From: Agapanthus africanus
Taxonomy: Eukaryota > Streptophyta > Magnoliopsida > Asparagales > Amaryllidaceae
Reading direction: 5' to 3'
NCBI GenBank assembly: GCA_030015575.1
Contig: CM057337.1
Location: 380,269,582-380,333,581, forward strand
DNA: 64,000 nucleotides
Part shown: positions 1 to 12,765 of the stretch, piece by piece
Position numbering within the stretch: position 1 is the stretch's first letter
Layout: each line of letters opens with the position of its first letter
Program-made: the position numbers and the translations under genes
The notes under the pieces: generated by a model
The model's database searches: none
Told to the model about the DNA's origin: nothing
Seen by the model: the letters and a program-made list of their open reading frames with translations, nothing else

Positions 1-470
1 CTTGTATATACAAAAAGATAGTAGAGAGTATGGTAGTGATCCTCGTATTGTACATTGATGACATACTCTTGATAGGAAAGGAGTTTCCTATGCTACGCTT
101 GGTCAATCTCCTCTTATCACAAGGATTCTCCATATAGGATCAAGATGATACATCCTAAATCCTGGGTTATGGATCTATGAGATAGATCTAATTGGATGTT
201 AGGTTTCTCACTAGCTGTAGTGAGATGGTATCAATCGATCAGGGGGAGAATCACTGGAATGGTTCTAGGGTGATAAGGACGACTGAATGTCAGTCACAGG
301 CATTGTCTTTACCCTCAGTGGAGGGACGGTACGTTAGAAGAGTTCCAAGCTAGATACCGTGACATACTAGACGATGAAGGCTGGATATATTACTACTAAG
401 GATGCTGCCAAAGAAATATTATGGATGTACACTAGTTCATGAGATGAACTTCGTTCCTACCATTGTGTGT
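1..470 (+). pseudogene. Copia RT/RNase H remnant
   Basis: Decayed end of a Ty1/copia pol gene entering from the left edge. The first 120 bases align with the RT catalytic block of the other copia copies here; the catalytic motif reads YIDD at about 52-63. After this the sequence loses large pieces, and RNase H fragments follow (the block matching ADSTMEAEY is near 350-400). Stops and frameshifts interrupt every frame. The homology ends near 466-470, in the part of RNase H where other copia copies in this window are also interrupted, and an Athila/Tat LTR end follows. It is non-functional. It cannot be the missing left half of the copia relic at 15553, because that relic has its own RT and RNase H. 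Confidence 0.8.
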
Positions 471-1457
471 TGATCACACGCCAAAAGCGTGTCGGAAGTT
501 CAAAAGTTCTAAAGTATAACCGCGATCAGGACGGTGTCGCTATGCAGCTAGCCGGTTGAGCACGGGTCGATCCACAGGGAGATGGTTTGTATGTCCGTTC
601 GAGTTTTAGAAGAGTCAATAAAGAATTTGTATGTGTTTGTTCAAACTAACCTATGTGTTTTATATGCAAGTATGAAGTTGTTAAGAAAAAGATACGAAAT
701 TGTAAGCTAAAGAAATCCGTACTCAAAACCTTTGAGCCGAGTCTTGACCAATTGAAGCTAGAGCAATCGGCAACAACGTGGATTAGGGGATTTAAGCACG
801 GTATTCGTGGAATCCGGCTTATTTACCCTTGTCCTTCCGTTCTTGTCTCTTGCTTTCGCCTCCGGCCAAACCGAACGCAACCGGTCGCGGTTAGGAATCA
901 CCGTTAACTTGGTAGGGTAGGGTGCCTAACGGAGCGCTTGCGTAACGTTTGGGCGGAGTTCAATGGAAAATAACAGGAAAAGGAAATGAGCAAAGAAACA
1001 TTAACTTACAATACCGTATTTATTCTTAACAACGATAATTACAACCATTCACAAAAGAACCAAAAAGAGCAAAAGAAAAGAAAAGATTACAAGTAAGTAA
1101 GGGCATGGAAATTAAGTGCATGAAAGTAAAGCAAGGTAATAAAAAGCAAGCAAGAAATAAGCAATAAAAAGAACTAGAAACTAGAACTCAAGACAACCAT
1201 GGGATCAATAGCCAACCCTTAAACTTGCAAGCTCAATCAAGAGGTTGCAAGATCAAGAGAAGGGTAAAGAACTCATGTGAAATGAAGCACTAATTCCATA
1301 AGAAGATACAACCCTTGGAATCAATAACAAACCCTTAAACTTTCAAGCTCAATGAAGAGGTTGAAAGATCAAGAGAAAGCAAGAATCTCAAGGGAAAGCT
1401 AAACAAACAAGAATGATACAAAAACCCTCATCTTCATTTAACATCCACTCAATGCTC
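471..1457 (-). repeat. Athila/Tat-like LTR fragment (3' part)
   Basis: Read on the plus strand it starts TGATCACACG, the reverse complement of an LTR 3' end. Positions 520-580 match the reverse complement of the terminal part of the Ath-B LTR at 30540-30600, including the words AGCTAGCCGG and TCCACAGGG. The element is therefore on the minus strand and its LTR terminus abuts the copia relic on the left. The right side ends inside the LTR, fused at 1457/1458 to the interior of a LARD LTR. Small ORFs here match no family and are not called. Confidence 0.65.
1204..1378. repeat. Direct duplication, about 58 bp, 117 bp apart
   Basis: 1204-1261 and 1321-1378 are diverged copies of one unit (CCCTTAAACTT, CAAGCTCAAT, AAGAGGTTG, AGATCAAGAGA), lying inside the LTR fragment. 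Confidence 0.7.
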
Positions 1458-4154
1458 TCACTAAAGAAACTAGTCGAAAGGTAAGAAGAATCCTTCGAAA
1501 GTCTCAGTCAATATCTCTAGTAGCCGGCGATCCAGCCTCAACAGCGTCATGTACGTAGTATGACTTTCTCGAGTCAAGAGTGCGGATCAATCATCATATC
1601 TATGCCTCGTACGGTAAAATCCATCATACGGCATCCCAAAATCAGGGTACGGGTCAACTATCACATATACATCATCGTTCGTTTAGTATCATCATCAAAC
1701 AAAATCATGATCAAGGGTACTGTACAATAATCGTATACATTCCAATATCATCAACATATATCATCTTCTGTGTAAATATACATCGTCAAATGATCCACTA
1801 AAATATCATATCATAAATCATATCGTGATTAAGTCATATATTACGATCTGGGTTTTATTCTAGAGTCTCGTTCATTTCAATACCATCAACACATATCATC
1901 GTTTATATAATTCCTAATTACCCAACGATCCGCTAATATCGTAACACATTTCATCTCATATCTCGATCATATATCCAATATCTCACGGCATCATACCCAA
2001 TCATATAGACTCAACCCCAAGTATCATATAATACCCTCATATCACATGTATACGCTGTGTGTGTGTGTGTATACCTACACACATTCCTACACACACACAC
2101 ACATATACACCAAGTTAAGTTTATGTGTGTGCGTGCGTGTGTCTACATGAAACCTACGAATTCCCTCCAAGGCAATCATCCTATGGTTAAATCTTTCTAA
2201 ATCAGTCTAATCCAACTTAAAATCTTCAATAATACCCTACTCCCCAAGAATCTAAGGTCACGTATGACTTCCTAATAATAGTACATAATATCCTTACTCT
2301 ACGCTTGCAGGGGTGCTATACGCCATCCACCCGACTTCCCCCATAGATATACATCTACTCACATGGTCCTTGTCTGACGAAATCGATGCCGCCATCCTCT
2401 TCTTCATCGTCCGAAGTCTATGGGAGAGGTACCTATACGCAAACATATATAATATCGCAAACCGAAATCGCGGACAAAACAAAAACGGCGAACGAAACGC
2501 ACATAGGTTAAAACCTATGACCCGCTCATGCAAAAGAACAAAATAACCCTCGACATCTGCGTACAAATGCCGATTGATCGAGATAAAACACAAACGTACA
2601 AATCGTAGTTCCAAAACTCACTAATTATAATATAAAATAGGGTTTAAATCATCTTAACCTTAAAATTAAATCAAATCGATTTATTTCCGAAAACCTAGAA
2701 AGCACTTAATTATCGTTTTAATTCGAAACATGATTTTTTAACAAAACTAATGGCCATAATATTCACTAAATATCATAACTAAGTCATACAAAGCATCGCC
2801 ATAATTTAATCTCATCAATTTTTATTAAACCCAAAGTTCTGGTTTGCAATATTATCCAATTTTAACAATTTCAAAGTAAAAATGCATAAAACAACCACTG
2901 AGGTTGGTTTCGTATGATCTAAAGTATTAAACTACAATTTATAATGTTAATAATGTCATGAAACCCTATTATATTTTAATCTCAATTAATTAATCAATTT
3001 CCAAAAACCTAGTTTGAAAAATTAGCATAATTAGCATAATTTTAAAGTGAAAACAAGCAAACTAGTAACTAGATTAGGTTTTGCATTCTATTAACATGTT
3101 AATCTACTCATTAGAAGCATAATCTAATGATAGAAACCTTCACTAGTATGTCATCTCAACTATATATATTTTATAAAAACCTAGTGAGCCAAAAATCCTA
3201 ATTAGGACAATTTAAATACAACAATTTAGAAATTAGCAACTAGATTAAGTTTTCTATATCTTATCATATTTAACTACACCATGTAATCATGTTCACTTTA
3301 TAAAAACCCTAACTTTATTTAGAAACCCTTTTTTAAATTTCACAAATTAGAAATAAAAACCAATTTATTACATGAAAAGCTTAAATTAAACTTTTTAAAC
3401 AACTAATTATTCATTAGGTTAGGATTTATACATTACTAACATGAGATCAAACAAGAAAATCATAGCCTCCAAAGTGCTAATTTTGCTCCAAGATCCATGC
3501 TAGATATGCCAAGAATAATGGTTAGGATTTAAATTAGGAACTTGTGGTGTTTTATTTTGGATTTTTCATGAATTTTTGGAGATTTTTGAAGGGAAAATGA
3601 AATGGAGAAATGGGAATTGGCGGGGCTGTCTATTTCGGCCAGGTTTGGGAGGGGAGTGGAGAGAGTGTGAGGTGTGTGGAAATGTGAAGAAACATCGCCA
3701 ATTAATCATCTCATTATGTCTGTTAAATAATTTCTTTATTTAATTAGTTTTCTTTTCTAAACCATCCAAGAAAAGTCTAGAATTTTGAAACCAATTAAAG
3801 AAGAGAAGAGAATGCAACAATCTTAATTTTAATATGCCATGGTTCACATTTGTCAAATTAACCCATTGCAATTTGTAATTTTCACCAATTTAATCTATAA
3901 TTAAAAGCTTATATTAATATTTGAAATAATTAATTAAGGAAAAATATTTAGGTAAACTAATAATTTATAAGTGACTAAATGAATACCAAATACTAGAAAT
4001 TACATAGTTAAATTAGGCGTATTTAAATTTATATTGAAAAATAATTATAGTTGAGTTTTACGGAAAATACGGTTTATTTACCGATTATCAGAAATTCTCC
4101 TAAAGGATTTTTATTTATTTAATTAATTTATTTATTTATTTTTAAAACGTCACA
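1458..4154 (-). repeat. LARD-A 3' LTR (truncated)
   Basis: Homologous to 8196-10783. It ends at 4154 with CGTCACA, the reverse complement of the LTR start TGTGACG. About 2 kb equivalent to 6180-8195 is missing at the left. The ORF pair over 2294-2614 recurs at 8881-9201 only because both are LTR copies. Confidence 0.8.
2049..2113. repeat. TG/AC microsatellite as an inverted pair
   Basis: A (TG)n run near 2056-2069 is followed by two short AC-rich runs ending near 2103, so the two strands could pair locally. The other LTR has one uninterrupted AC run at the equivalent place. Confidence 0.7.
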
Positions 4155-4155
4155 A

Positions 4156-4170
4156 CCTTCCCTTCTTAAA
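4156..4170 (-). promoter_or_regulatory. LARD-A polypurine tract
   Basis: Minus strand TTTAAGAAGGGAAGG lies directly before the 3' LTR start; this is the expected plus-strand primer of reverse transcription. Confidence 0.75.
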
Positions 4171-4597
4171 GAAATTCGGTCCCCGAATTTAAAGTAAAAC
4201 TCCTCTCAAATACTAAAACATTTAGCAAAACACTCAAATCGTCCTGGCTCCGAAATCATAATTACATAAAACACATCTTAACGCAATGCATGCGCATGAA
4301 AAACAAGTACATAACTCTAAATCAAAACTCCGTCAAGCATAACGTAGTCATCGGCGTTATGGTGAAAATACAATGTCAAAGTTCAATACAAAAACCAATA
4401 TGATATACATCAAAACTATAACTTGTATATAGTGCTCATCGTAGTAAAATCGTCCAAACATCTGAATAGAGAAGCAAGCAAAAACACCTAGGTACTGGTC
4501 TCGGAACAGTCCTGCTCGATTATTAAACCAAATAGTAAATATCATAAAAACGTACTGCTCAAAATGAAATCAATCTCAATTACAGCATACAAAATAC

Positions 4598-5188
4598 CAC
4601 GTGCGTCCGGTGCACGAAAATCGAAACTAAATACAGATGCCACGAATATGCACAGAAACAAACTGAGTGAAACAGGTGTGCACAAAAAAAACATCTGTCA
4701 AGTGCAACGGGCGTGCACGACAACAATATTAGGTGCATCTAATCTGCACAAAACCCCAATTTAGTCATCTGGTGTGCACAAAATCGCATCATGTGCGCCA
4801 AGTGTGCGCAAGAATCTCAATTGAGTGCACATGGTGCACGAAAACATAAATCGAATATCAAAATCAAAATCAGCGTTATATGACATACACCGAATCAAAA
4901 TCAAGTATACCGCGATAGATAAACTTACAACCACATGCATCTGTGTGCACAAAACCAAATCGAAGTACGAACAATGCATGAAAACTATACCGAAAGCGTA
5001 ATCCCAAAATCATGTGCAACCCATAAAGACGAAATCAAATCAATTAAATCCATGTGTATGAAATCAAAAACATACATCTCATAATGTATATAAGAATCAA
5101 ATCAGGTGCAATGGGTATGCACAAAACGAAGATCAAAACAACTGATACAAAGAACACTAATCGAGTGCAATGAATGTGCACGTAGGAA
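4598..5188. repeat. GTGCA/TGCAC mini-palindrome array (LARD-A)
   Basis: About eleven diverged units carry a GTGCA or GTGCG word, a 4-9 base spacer, then TGCAC or TGTGCAC, commonly followed by AAAA. Examples lie near 4602, 4700, 4731, 4790, 4825, 5105 and 5165. Spacing is irregular, about 30-60 bases. LARD-B has the same kind of array at 40318-40572. Confidence 0.65.
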
Positions 5189-5415
5189 ATACCAATCATA
5201 AAACGAAATCCTCAAAGTACCAAAATCTAAACAACGGAAATATGAAATTTAAATAACCAAATCACAATTCGTAACACCGACGTCAATGTGCTCCTCTTTT
5301 CTTTTGTGTCGACTGATTCGAACTCGTCTCTTCGTAGCTGTATGCATGGTGCTACAACAACTATACTCATATCTAGAGTCTCCCAAGTAATGTATCCCAT
5401 CACATGATATCCGGA

Positions 5416-5652
5416 CTACGTTAAAATTTTCGATCGATTCATCAAAATCCCATAATTCCCCGAGAGCTCAACACTCAAGTACAGTTTAAAAATATCCAGT
5501 ACATGCCACAGCACCTGCGGACCAGTCGTAGAAGGGTAAACCCAAGCCTCACCAATGGCACTGTGGAACTGCCACAAACCCTATGGTTCAAAGGCGTTCT
5601 CATGGTCATTATGTCGAGTTAGGGTTTCATTCTTCTAGAGGGTCCATAGAAT
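5416..5652 (-). other. Leader block shared with copia elements (LARD-A copy)
   Basis: Read on the plus strand it shares, in order, GTTAAA, CGATCGA, AGCTCAACAC, AGTTTAAAAA, AGTACATGCCAC, GTAGAAGGGT, GCCTCA and TTCTTCTAGAGGGTCCA with 12766-13000 in the minus-strand copia leader. It lies downstream of the primer site in both families, in the same sense orientation. Confidence 0.75.
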
Positions 5653-6163
5653 TACCTGCATGTTGTTCCGAATACCTTAAACTTGGGAAAATAGGTTTCT
5701 GACATTCGTTCGAACCTTTTAACTTCGCCTAGACAACATGTGAATACCCTTCGTCCGCACGCTACACAATGCTTCAATCCTCCAGAATAGACAATACACT
5801 AACGGTCATCACATTCTAGCCGGTCTGTAGCAGTGTCCCGATCCTCTGGTGCTGATATCAGACGCTCGCGTCCCCGAAAAAAACATAGTAAACGACATAT
5901 CGAAACGATCATGCTGACCGCATCTCTAGCCGCAGCCCTCTCTTCCCGTGCGACCGTGGTAACAGAACCACCATTCGATATCGACGAAGATAGAACGAAG
6001 GAACGAATAGAATATGGTACAAAGAAATGTACATCCTAAGACTTCTTAAGCGAAGTAGCGTATCGTAAGTATGCCGCGGAACATACCCATGGTACGTCAC
6101 TCTACTTTAGTCACCTACTTCATCAACCAAAGGTCATCTTATACTTAGAAGGTAAAACCTAAC

Positions 6164-6176
6164 GCTCTGATACCAA
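6164..6176 (-). promoter_or_regulatory. LARD-A primer-binding site (iMet)
   Basis: Minus strand TTGGTATCAGAGC lies just inside the LTR end (GGGTCGTGACA). It is complementary to the 3' end of initiator tRNA-Met. Confidence 0.8.
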
Positions 6177-7793
6177 CTTTGTCACGACCCGAAGGTACGG
6201 AACGTGACCGGCACTTAAATTACGAAACGTCTAGAGGCGTAACGTAATCTAATCAAGCCGAAGCGTAGAAATCTAAACCAATTAAAAGAAGAAGTGTAGG
6301 AAAACATGTTTAAAAGCATTATCAAATTTTCTCAAAAAAAATATTGGCAGAGTCTCCTTTGTAAAAACTGGCCCTAAACGGGTACAAACAAGAATAAAAT
6401 ATACAAGCAATAAAAAAGCATCCCCAAGCGGGAGCTAGCTCTACGCCAAATGGCGGATACAACCACACAATGCACTATACTATACAACGCCGAAAGGCGG
6501 GCTCAAAACTCAAAGAAAACCAAATCCACCAGAAAACCATAATAAAACAAGTGCGACTCTAAGGTCGAAATAAAAACAACTGGTCTTCTAAATCTATCAA
6601 GTAATACAAGTCTAGTTGATGGAGCTTACTAGATACAACTGAAATAAATAAATGTACAACGGCGGTCACGATAAAAGTGAACCAACCTACCAAGCAATCA
6701 CCCTGAATGAAGTGGTGTGCCAACAAGCCGCCAAGGAAACTTGTACATCTGAACCTGAAAGAAAATTTGGCACAACGGGGGTGAGTTGCCAAATCGTGAG
6801 TAGAAGACATCTGCGAGTAGAAATCGCATGCACGACGATCTCTTAGGTCATAATAATATACCTATATAACACTAGTCATCTAGTAGTGACAGGGTAATAA
6901 TCTATGCGTAAGTGCAATACTTAGTGCTCGTGTCAGTTTCTTAAGTAGTAACATGTCATATGAATGAGTATGCAAGCATCATGAATGTAAAATAATCAAC
7001 CATGAAATCTAGATATATCTGTATAAGAAATCATTACTTTTATCATGATAAAATGTTCCGAAATAACGGAAGTATCTTCAATGAAAACATGGAAAACCGT
7101 GTCAAGCATCGACACAAAACATGTAAATCTCAAACTCTCAATACCTCATATCTCTATATCTCATTCTCATATCACTGTATCTCAAATCTCATATCTTTGT
7201 ATCTCAAATCTCAATATCTCAGGCTCCAGCAGTCCGGATCGGCCCATATCATCAAATCATATGACTACGGTCGGAATCCTTCGGATATCCGCCGCGTCAC
7301 AAATAACCGGTAGGTAGTGCTCGCATGCCGGGCTCAACGCCATCATCTGCGATCTTCTTACCCCGAGGTATCATACCGGGCCCACCATGCACCCACAGAC
7401 GGTGCATCCCCCTTCTCGAATAGGGTATATGATACTGCTCAAGAACCGAGAAAACACATGGTGGATAGTATACACATCACATCATGAGAAAACCGCAAAT
7501 TTCTATTTTTAAATATTGATAAAAAGTTTTATAAAATTCTTGCGGTATTCCCCAAAATGCAGAAATCTCTTGAAAATCTGAAATCCAAGAATCAAGAGTC
7601 AATAAGCATGAATACGGGCATAAAGCTACAATATAGCATAACCAAATGAATCTATGAATGCATGAAGTGTCTAAGTAATGAATGCCATATCTCACTAGTG
7701 AAGGAGGGAAATAACACTAATATTATATTGGAACTATCATTTAACTGATTATATCAATGAGATAATATGTTCTAAACTGTGCGTGACATGGCA

Positions 7794-7859
7794 ATTACCG
7801 ATGATGATGTGTGTGAGCCGGCAAATAAGTGTATGTGGAACGTGTGCATCATCGGCAAT
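7794..7859 (-). other. Conserved LTR hairpin (LARD-A)
   Basis: Arms ATTACCGATGATG (7794-7806) and CATCATCGGCAAT (7847-7859) pair at 12 of 13 positions around a 40 base loop. The equivalent arms in both LARD-B LTRs pair perfectly with a compensating C-G to T-A change. Confidence 0.6.
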
Positions 7860-8663
7860 GGTGCTGGTGTCCTAACCGGTAGAGTTTCATATTAGTTAAA
7901 GAACATATGTATGAACATGCAATGCGATGAATACAACATGAACATAACGGTGAATGTGTAGTAAATGCACAACTAGAGAATACATACTAATTACGAGCCA
8001 TACAGTTTGTTGTTTGAAAAAGCACGAATCGTGGTTTTTAGAAAATTAGGGGCTACGGGGTTTTTAAGAAAAGATATGTCTTTTGAACAATCCGTAGTAT
8101 CCCTCAGGCTGTCTTTAAAAATGCGTACGATTCATTAATTTTGAAAATAGGTATGACTCGAGCCTAAACTAATATCTACCTAACCAGCTAAGGGATTAAC
8201 TAAAGAAACTAGTCGAAAAGTAAGAAGAATCCTCCTAAAGTCTTAGTCGATATCTCTAGTTGTCGGCGATCCAGCCTCAACAGCGTCACGTACATAGTAC
8301 GACTTCCTCGAGTCAAGAGTGCGGATCAATCATCACATCTATGCCTCGTACGTTAAAATCCATCGTACGGCATCCCAAAATCAGGGTTCGGGTCAACTAT
8401 CACATATACATCATCATTCGTATAGTATCATCATCAAAAAAAATCATGATCAAGGGTACTGTACCATAATCGCATACATTCCAATACCATCTACACATAT
8501 CATCGTTTATATAATTCCACATTACCCAACGATCCGTTAATATCGTAACACATTTCATCTCATTTCTCGATCATATATGCAATATCTCACGGCATCATAC
8601 CCGATCATATAGACACATCCCCAAGTATCATATAATACTCTCATATCACATGTACATGTTGTT

Positions 8664-8665
<2 letters not shown>

Positions 8666-8701
<36 letters not shown>
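8666..8701. repeat. (AC)n microsatellite
   Basis: Uninterrupted dinucleotide run of about 17 units in the LARD-A 5' LTR. Confidence 0.9.
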
Positions 8702-8703
<2 letters not shown>

Positions 8704-10498
8704 TATACACCAAGTCAAGTTTATGTGTGTGTGTGTGTATGTCTACATGAAACCTACGAATTCCCTCCAAGGCAATCATCCTCTGGTTAAGTCTTTCTAA
8801 ATCAGTCTAATCCAACATAAACCCTACTCACCAAGAATCTAAGGTCGCGTCCGACTTCCTAATAATAGTACATAATATCCTTACTCTACGCTTGCGGTGG
8901 TGCAATACGCCATCCACCCGACTTCCCCCGTAAATATACATCTACTCACGTGGTCCTTGTCTGACAAAATCAATGCCGCCATCAACTTCTTCATCGTCCG
9001 AAGTCCATGTAAGAGGTACCTATACGCAAAAATATATAATATCGTAATCCGAAATCGCAGACAAAACCAAAACGGTGGACGAAACGCGCATAGGTTAAAA
9101 CCTATGACCTGCTCATTCAAAAGAACCAAATAACACTCGACATCGGCGTACAAACGCTGATTGATCGAGATAAAACACAATCGTACAAATCGTAGTTCCA
9201 AAACTCACTAATTATAATACAAAATAGGGTTTAAATCATCAAAACCTTAAAATTAAATCAAATCGATTTATTTCCGAAAACCTAGAAAGCACTTAATTAT
9301 CGTTTTAATTCGAAACTTGATGTTTTAACAAAACTAATGGCCATAATATTCAATAAATATCATAACTGAGTCATACAAACCATCACCAAAATTTAATCTC
9401 ATCAGTTTTTATTAAACCCAAAATTCTAGTTTGCAATATTATACAATTTTAACAATTTCAAAGTAAAAATGCACAAAACGACCACTAAGCTTGGTTTTGC
9501 ATGATCTAAAGTATTAAACTACAATTTATAATGTTAATAATATCATGAAACCCTAATTATATTTTAATCTCAATTATTTAGTCAATTTCCAAAAACCTAG
9601 TTTGAAAAATTAGCATAATTGGCATAATTTTAAAGTGAAAACTAGCAAACCAGTAACTAGATTAGGTTTTGCATTCTATTAAAATGTTAATCTTCTCATT
9701 AGAACCATAATCTAATGATAGAAACCCTCACTAGAATGTTATCTCACCTATATATATATATATATATATATTATAAAAACCTAGTTAGCCAGAAATCCTA
9801 ATTAGGACAATTTAAATACAACAATTTACAAATTAGCAACAAAATTATGTTTTCTATGTCTTAGCATATTTAACTACACCATGTAATCATGAACACTTTA
9901 TAAAAACCCTAACTTGATTTACAAACCCTTTCTTTAATTTCACAAATTAGAAATAAAAACCAATTTATTACATGAAAAGCTTAAATTAAACTAGTTAAAC
10001 AACAAATTAGCCATTAGGTTAGGATTTATACCTTACTAACATGAGATCAAACATGAAAATCATAGCCTCCAAAGTGCTAACTTTGCTCCAAGATCCATGC
10101 TAGATATGCCAAGAATAATGGGAAGGATTTAAATTAGGAATTTGTGGAGTTTTATTTTGGATTTTTCACGAATTTTTGGAGATTTTTGAAGGGAAAATGA
10201 AATGGAGAAATGGGAATTGGGGGGCTGCCCATTTCGGCCAGGTTTGGGATGGGAGTGGAGAGAGTGTGAGGTGTGTAGAAATGTGAAGAAACTTCTCCAA
10301 TTAATCATCTCATTAAGTCTTTTCAATAATTTCTTTATTTAATTAGTTTTCTTTTCTAAACCATCCAAGAAAAGTCTTGAATTTTGAAACCAATTCAAGA
10401 AGAGAAGAGAATGCAATAATCTTAATTCTAATATGTCATAGTTCACATTTGTCAAATTAACCCATTGCAATTTGTAATTTGCACCAATTTAATGTATA

Positions 10499-10562
10499 AT
10501 TAAAAGCTTATATTAATATTTGAAATAATTAAAAACTTATATTAATATTTGAAATAATTAAT
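10499..10562. repeat. Short tandem duplication in LTR
   Basis: A unit of about 31 bp (TTATATTAATATTTGAAATA core) occurs twice here but once in the sister LTR near 3900-3935, so it arose after insertion. Confidence 0.75.
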
Positions 10563-11214
10563 TAAGGAAAAATATTTAGGTAAACTAATAATTTATAAGT
10601 GACTAAATAAATACCAAATAATAGCAATTACATAGTTAAAATAGGAGTATTTAAATCTATATTGAAAAATAATTATAGTTGAGTTTTATGGAAAATACGG
10701 TTTATTTACCGATTATCAAAAAATTCATATAAAGGATTTTTATTTATTTAGTTTTTTTATTTATTTATTTTTAAAACGATACAAGAGAGAAAGAAGAGAA
10801 CACTTTAGCGTATGCTCTTGCAAGATTAGATTGGTTATTATCTTATCTAATCAATATGGCTCCCACTGTTTTTATCAAATCTTCCTTCAAACCCTAAAAG
10901 GTAAGACTAGCCGGGATTAATTACACCATACAAGTTCGACAATCTTTCAGCCAGGCCAGTGTTGGTACTTTGAGGTAGGTTCCCTATGCTTTTTCTCGGA
11001 CCTAATTAAAATAAATCTCGTTTTACCAGAGGCATAACCCCATTAACACCTTTCTAGACACCTACTTGTTCGGCTAATTGTTATGTGTAAAACTCTGCGA
11101 AGAGTAACTCTTACTCGCAGTGGGTATCGGGATCCAACTATCTCATAGAAGATATGCAATCTCATTACAAATTTCAACACATGAAATTCCCGATAATTCT
11201 TTTACCCCTAGCAA

Positions 11215-11425
11215 CCTATGACCTTGACGAAGGCCAGCAAACCATAGGCCGCTAGTCAAGTTCAACCCGTACATTTCTTGATTGAATTAAACCCACACGC
11301 ATGACCCTTGATGAAGGCCAACAAAGTCGCACGACTATCCTAATCCAATCGCATCTCATGCTATAAACAAATAAGTACTAATCAGCTACCGTACACTACG
11401 CCTTGACGAAGACCAGCAAACGTAG
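11215..11425 (-). other. Three-hairpin module (Cop-A)
   Basis: Hairpins at 11215-11248, 11298-11333 and 11396-11425 share a loop word (CTTGACGAAG or CTTGATGAAG on the plus strand, then CCAGCAAA or CCAACAAA) but have different stems. The middle stem has one mismatch in this copy. Confidence 0.65.
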
Positions 11426-11578
11426 CACGAATACTACTTAGTCCTAATCTGAAATGACGGAGGGCTACGCGGCTTTTTAAGAAAACCATGAGCGTAATGA
11501 ACTTGATATCGTTGTAGAAACAAGTGATTTTTGAAAAGGAGTATTTTTTAGGCTTTTAGTAGTTTTGCTAAAGAGCTC

Positions 11579-11768
11579 ACTCCCGGTGAAGGGATCTCGG
11601 CTCTTTCCTTATCGAATAAGATGCATGATATTTCATAAATACAACTATGAAAAGCAAGAATTACAAAAGCAATCAAAAACAAAACTGAGTGAGTTGTAGC
11701 ATCTATTAGTTTCACTAAAGAGGTCATTCCCGGTGAGGGGATCTCGGCTCTTTCCTTATCGAATAAGG
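11579..11768 (-). repeat. Duplicated leader motif (Cop-A)
   Basis: Two copies of a unit with CCCGGTGA, GGGATCTCGGCTCTTTCC and TTATCGAATAAG, about 135 bp apart. The same pair occurs in Cop-C (about 21803 and 21949) and Cop-E (about 51266 and 51411). Confidence 0.75.
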
Positions 11769-12765
11769 TGCTGGATATTCTACAAGGAATACCGCTATGC
11801 AAAGAAAAAACTAGAGCTACCCTTATTTTTGAAATTTCGATCTTTCAGGTTTCTTTATCTTTCATTAATCTTATTAATGAAGTCCCATCATGTATGCTTC
11901 CTAAGCATCACAGAAGAAACGAAAATACAACGTATGCTTATGCCATCCGCATTCGCCACAGTGTCTCGTTATGCACCGTTAGGTTACTTAACTAACGACA
12001 TAGCGGGCGAGACTTGCGCGGGTGCAAAACATAAGCAACGTTTGTTATATATCATATATACAATAATAAATCATCCGCCTCATGCATATAAAAAGATCAC
12101 ATCAAAGAATATTAGCAGCAGAAGATAACATATGAAATATTTGATATACTAGGAGGTCCGTGTTTTATTTTGAGCTTGTATAAAACACGGATTCTACGGT
12201 CGTGATGAATATCCAAACCCACATCGCTAGACAACTACGATAGCGGCAAGAAACCCTACAAATTCTAGGGTTAGGAGACCCAGTCTCGACTCCTCGAGAT
12301 GGCCTCCCAATGGACCCTAGAACCCGGTTACTTGTGCTCCCCTCCTTGGGTCTATCCTAATGCGGAAATGTAAATAATATACAATGGTGATATCATTCTC
12401 AACCCGGAAGTTCCCCAATAAAATAATATTACATACAATGAATGAAAATGAAAAACTCTCATCTCACATAAAACCCCCAACTATTCAAATCACGATGATA
12501 CAATATGACATATCACAGCAACACATAAAATCACATGTCATCAACGTAAGTAATTATGCGTATCCCAATTGTCGTTGACGTATAGCAACGAAACCGGCGA
12601 TACACTACACATTACACTTACGGTCGCAGAAAAGAAAGTGAAAAACTACAACATTTGGAATCCATAATCACCTTAGACATCATAAACCCGAAATATCACA
12701 TATTACGGATTTCCTGCCTAACTATACGAATTCCACATATTGTATCACATTTCAGAAAAAGCTAG

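Larger units (their letters stand above)
4155..6179 (-). other. LARD-A internal domain, noncoding
   Basis: No gag, protease, RT or integrase motif is visible in any frame. From the primer-site side it holds a block near 6010-6140 that is conserved in LARD-B (about 42805-42915), the leader block shared with the copia elements (5416-5652), the GTGCA/TGCAC array (4598-5188), and the TTCGGGGACCGAA box beside the polypurine tract. Conservation of this layout between two LARDs of different age suggests that noncoding signals, not protein, are maintained. Confidence 0.7.
1458..10783 (-). mobile_element. LARD-A: non-autonomous LTR element, left LTR truncated
   Basis: A LARD-type element (large LTR retrotransposon derivative) on the minus strand. 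It has a 5' LTR of about 4.6 kb (6180-10783), an iMet primer site (6164-6176), a 2.0 kb internal domain without coding sequence, a polypurine tract (4156-4170) and a 3' LTR that has lost about 2 kb of its outer end. The bases beside the 3' LTR (TTCGGGGACCGAA, then a purine run, then a TGT start) resemble the pol end of Tekay/Del-type Ty3/gypsy elements as I know them, so a gypsy parent is likely. The right end lies in the pyrimidine tract of the Cop-A leader, which it therefore interrupted. The two LTRs differ by roughly 8 percent in the blocks I compared, so it is older than LARD-B. Confidence 0.75.
6180..10783 (-). repeat. LARD-A 5' LTR, 4604 bp
   Basis: It runs from TGTCACGACCC at the left (LTR 3' end on the minus strand) to CGATACA at the right (LTR start TGTATCG). 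It carries a hairpin at 7794-7859, a microsatellite at 8666-8701 and a conserved 32 bp box at 8898-8929. It is homologous to the LARD-B LTRs in several blocks. ORFs such as 7002-7313 and 8260-8540 have no recognisable domain. Confidence 0.8.

Noticed and set aside
653..907. 84-codon ORF at the left edge
   Set aside because: Lies inside an LTR fragment, no domain, and the equivalent part of other LTRs has no such frame.
2294..2614. 106-codon ORF recurring at 8881-9201
   Set aside because: Recurrence is explained by the two LTRs of LARD-A. It overlaps an ORF on the other strand and is not kept as a coding frame in LARD-B.
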